NCBI RefSeq assembly: GCF_016758255.1
Contig: NZ_QYAD01000001.1
Span: 682,001 to 746,000 of the forward strand
Source: Leucobacter chromiireducens subsp. chromiireducens
GTDB taxonomy: Bacteria > Actinomycetota > Actinomycetes > Actinomycetales > Microbacteriaceae
Direction: 5' to 3'
DNA length: 64,000 nt
Part shown: in pieces, positions 62,983 to 64,000 of the stretch
Layout of the letters: every line of letters begins with the position of its first letter
Numbering within the stretch: the first letter of the stretch is position 1
The notes under the pieces: generated by a model
What the model saw: the letters and a program-made list of their open reading frames with translations, nothing else
Databases searched by the model: none
What the model was told of the DNA's origin: nothing
Program-made: the position numbers and the translations under genes

Positions 62983-64000
62983 TGAGCGAGGACCGCGAGA
63001 CGCCCGGCGCGAGGGCAGCGGAGACCCCCGAGGCCGCAGGTGTGCCCGGGGCGCCCGTCGAGGAAGTTCAGGCGAGCGAGACCGAGGTGCTGCGCGCTGT
63101 GCAGCGCTCGCGCGACACCGTTGCTGACGAGACCGCGACGCCCGCGAACGAGGCCGCTGCCGAGGCTGACTCGTCTGAGAACTCGGGGGAGGGCATCGCC
63201 GCTCCCGCGAGCGAGCTCGACGACGCAGAGCGCGCCCGCCGCGAGGTAGTCAGCGAGGTCGACACGCAGCTCGATATGAGCCCCGCGCCGACCGCGGCGC
63301 CGGCCGCTCCCGCGGTCGCACCGCAGTACGATGAGCTGCCGAGCGCGGCGCCCGCTGCGGTGCCGTTCGGTGCCGCGCTTCCGCCTGAGCGCGACGGCGA
63401 GATCCGTGTGAGCGCAGACCACCCGATGGCGGCGCTGTACACGCAGACGCCGATGCCGCCGGAGCTGCGCGGCAACCGCGGTGCGGGCGTACTCATCTCG
63501 CTACTCTCCACTGTGGTGTTCGCGGCGCTCTACCTCGGCGTTATTGCGGCATGGATCTCACAGTACTTCCCGCCGTCCACTTTTGTGGACGAGGGTCTGT
63601 TGCCGTGGCTCACCTCGCTCAGCTTCATCATTCCAGTCGCCACCTTCTTCATCGCGTCCGTGCTGCTCGTCCTGATCGTGGGCCGCGCTGGCTGGTGGGC
63701 ATACGTGCTCGGCGGCTTCCTCGTGGCCGCGCTCGTGTGGGGCTCCGCGACGCTCTCGCTCGGTCAGTTCGGGACGCCCTACGCGACGCCCGATGAGCTG
63801 CTTCCCGGGTTCTCGATCGGGATCGATTCCGCCATGACGCTCGTGCACCGCTTCGGCCTGACGGTGCCGGCCCTTGCCGCGGCAGCGGTGGCCCGCGAGG
63901 TGACCGTGTGGTTCGGGGCGTGGATCGGTGCCCGTGGTCGCCGCATGAAGCTGCGCAACGCGGAGGCGCTTGCGGAGTATGAGGCCGCACTCGCAGAGGT
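62983..64000 (+). CDS. Membrane protein of unknown function (3' partial)
   Basis: 339 visible residues from ATG at 62983, GAGAGG upstream; open at the window edge. An Ala/Pro/Glu-rich N-terminal 145 residues are probably disordered and cytoplasmic, then four TM segments (GVLISLLSTVVFAALYLGVI, LSFIIPVATFFIASVLLVLI, WWAYVLGGFLVAALVWGSAT and FGLTVPALAAAAVAREVTVW). The visible C terminus (GRRMKLRNAEALAEYEAALA) is basic and helical. Not recognised. Confidence 0.8.

Overview
High-GC actinobacterial chromosome, most likely Microbacteriaceae (Leucobacter or a close relative). This is inferred from strong G/C third-position bias, GTG and TTG starts, an actinobacterial type rpoB-rpoC pair, a CueP-type copper lipoprotein, LAKTG cell-wall sorting and a SoxR regulator. 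No database search was possible.

Layout. (1) 1-1649: 3' part of a secreted, sortase-anchored DUF11 surface protein. (2) 1903-2220: tRNA-Glu(UUC), tRNA-Asp(GUC) and tRNA-Phe(GAA). (3) 2183-17564: a 15.4-kb integrated element in the 3' half of tRNA-Phe, bounded by a 40-bp perfect direct repeat. It carries a tyrosine integrase, a repressor divergent from an AlpA/excisionase-like gene, an early operon with a RepA-like ATPase followed by an iteron-like GGAAC/GTTCC array, a capsid-scaffold-like protein, a small protein and a 1029-aa tape measure protein. It has no terminase, portal, major capsid, lysis or baseplate gene. A minus-strand three-gene cargo follows (2TM-GAF protein, Panacea/DUF4065 protein, DUF4145 protein), then two small HTH genes and an array of seven large palindromes next to attR. 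The order int-repressor|AlpA-rep-ori-assembly genes-cargo resembles a phage-inducible chromosomal island (phage satellite) more than a complete prophage. (4) 17860-18986: a decayed leucine-rich-repeat (BspA-like) surface protein.

(5) 19153-31979: acyl-CoA dehydrogenase, AraC regulator, S51 peptidase, DUF1801 protein, Fur-family regulator coupled to an aquaporin, alpha/beta hydrolase, DUF1648 protein, YqeB-like/PaaX-like pair, a GrpB-GNAT-GNAT fusion, a small membrane protein with a photolyase, a TIGR01777 epimerase and an SDR. (6) 32028-41473: stress and metal region with a CsoR-box-controlled CopB-type ATPase, SoxR divergent from an MFS pump, an FBP-domain protein divergent from a TetR-cueP operon, and LysR divergent from an FMN reductase-EamA pair. 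(7) 41592-54288: PACE transporter, SDR/MarR/NAD-binding cluster, GNAT, pirin, NUDIX-PlsC pair, VanY-like peptidase, CapA protein, nitrilase, family 2 glycosyltransferase operon, SprT/spermidine-synthase-like pair and a glutaredoxin. (8) 54410-62756: PAP2 phosphatase, then rpoB and rpoC, both read from TTG. (9) 62983-64000: start of a membrane protein that runs off the window.

The most original content is the element at 2183-17564. It seems to bring its own scaffold and tape measure but must borrow the rest of a virion. It also has a dense palindrome array of unknown role, an intragenic candidate origin and a compact Panacea-containing cargo that could be a toxin-antitoxin or defence module.
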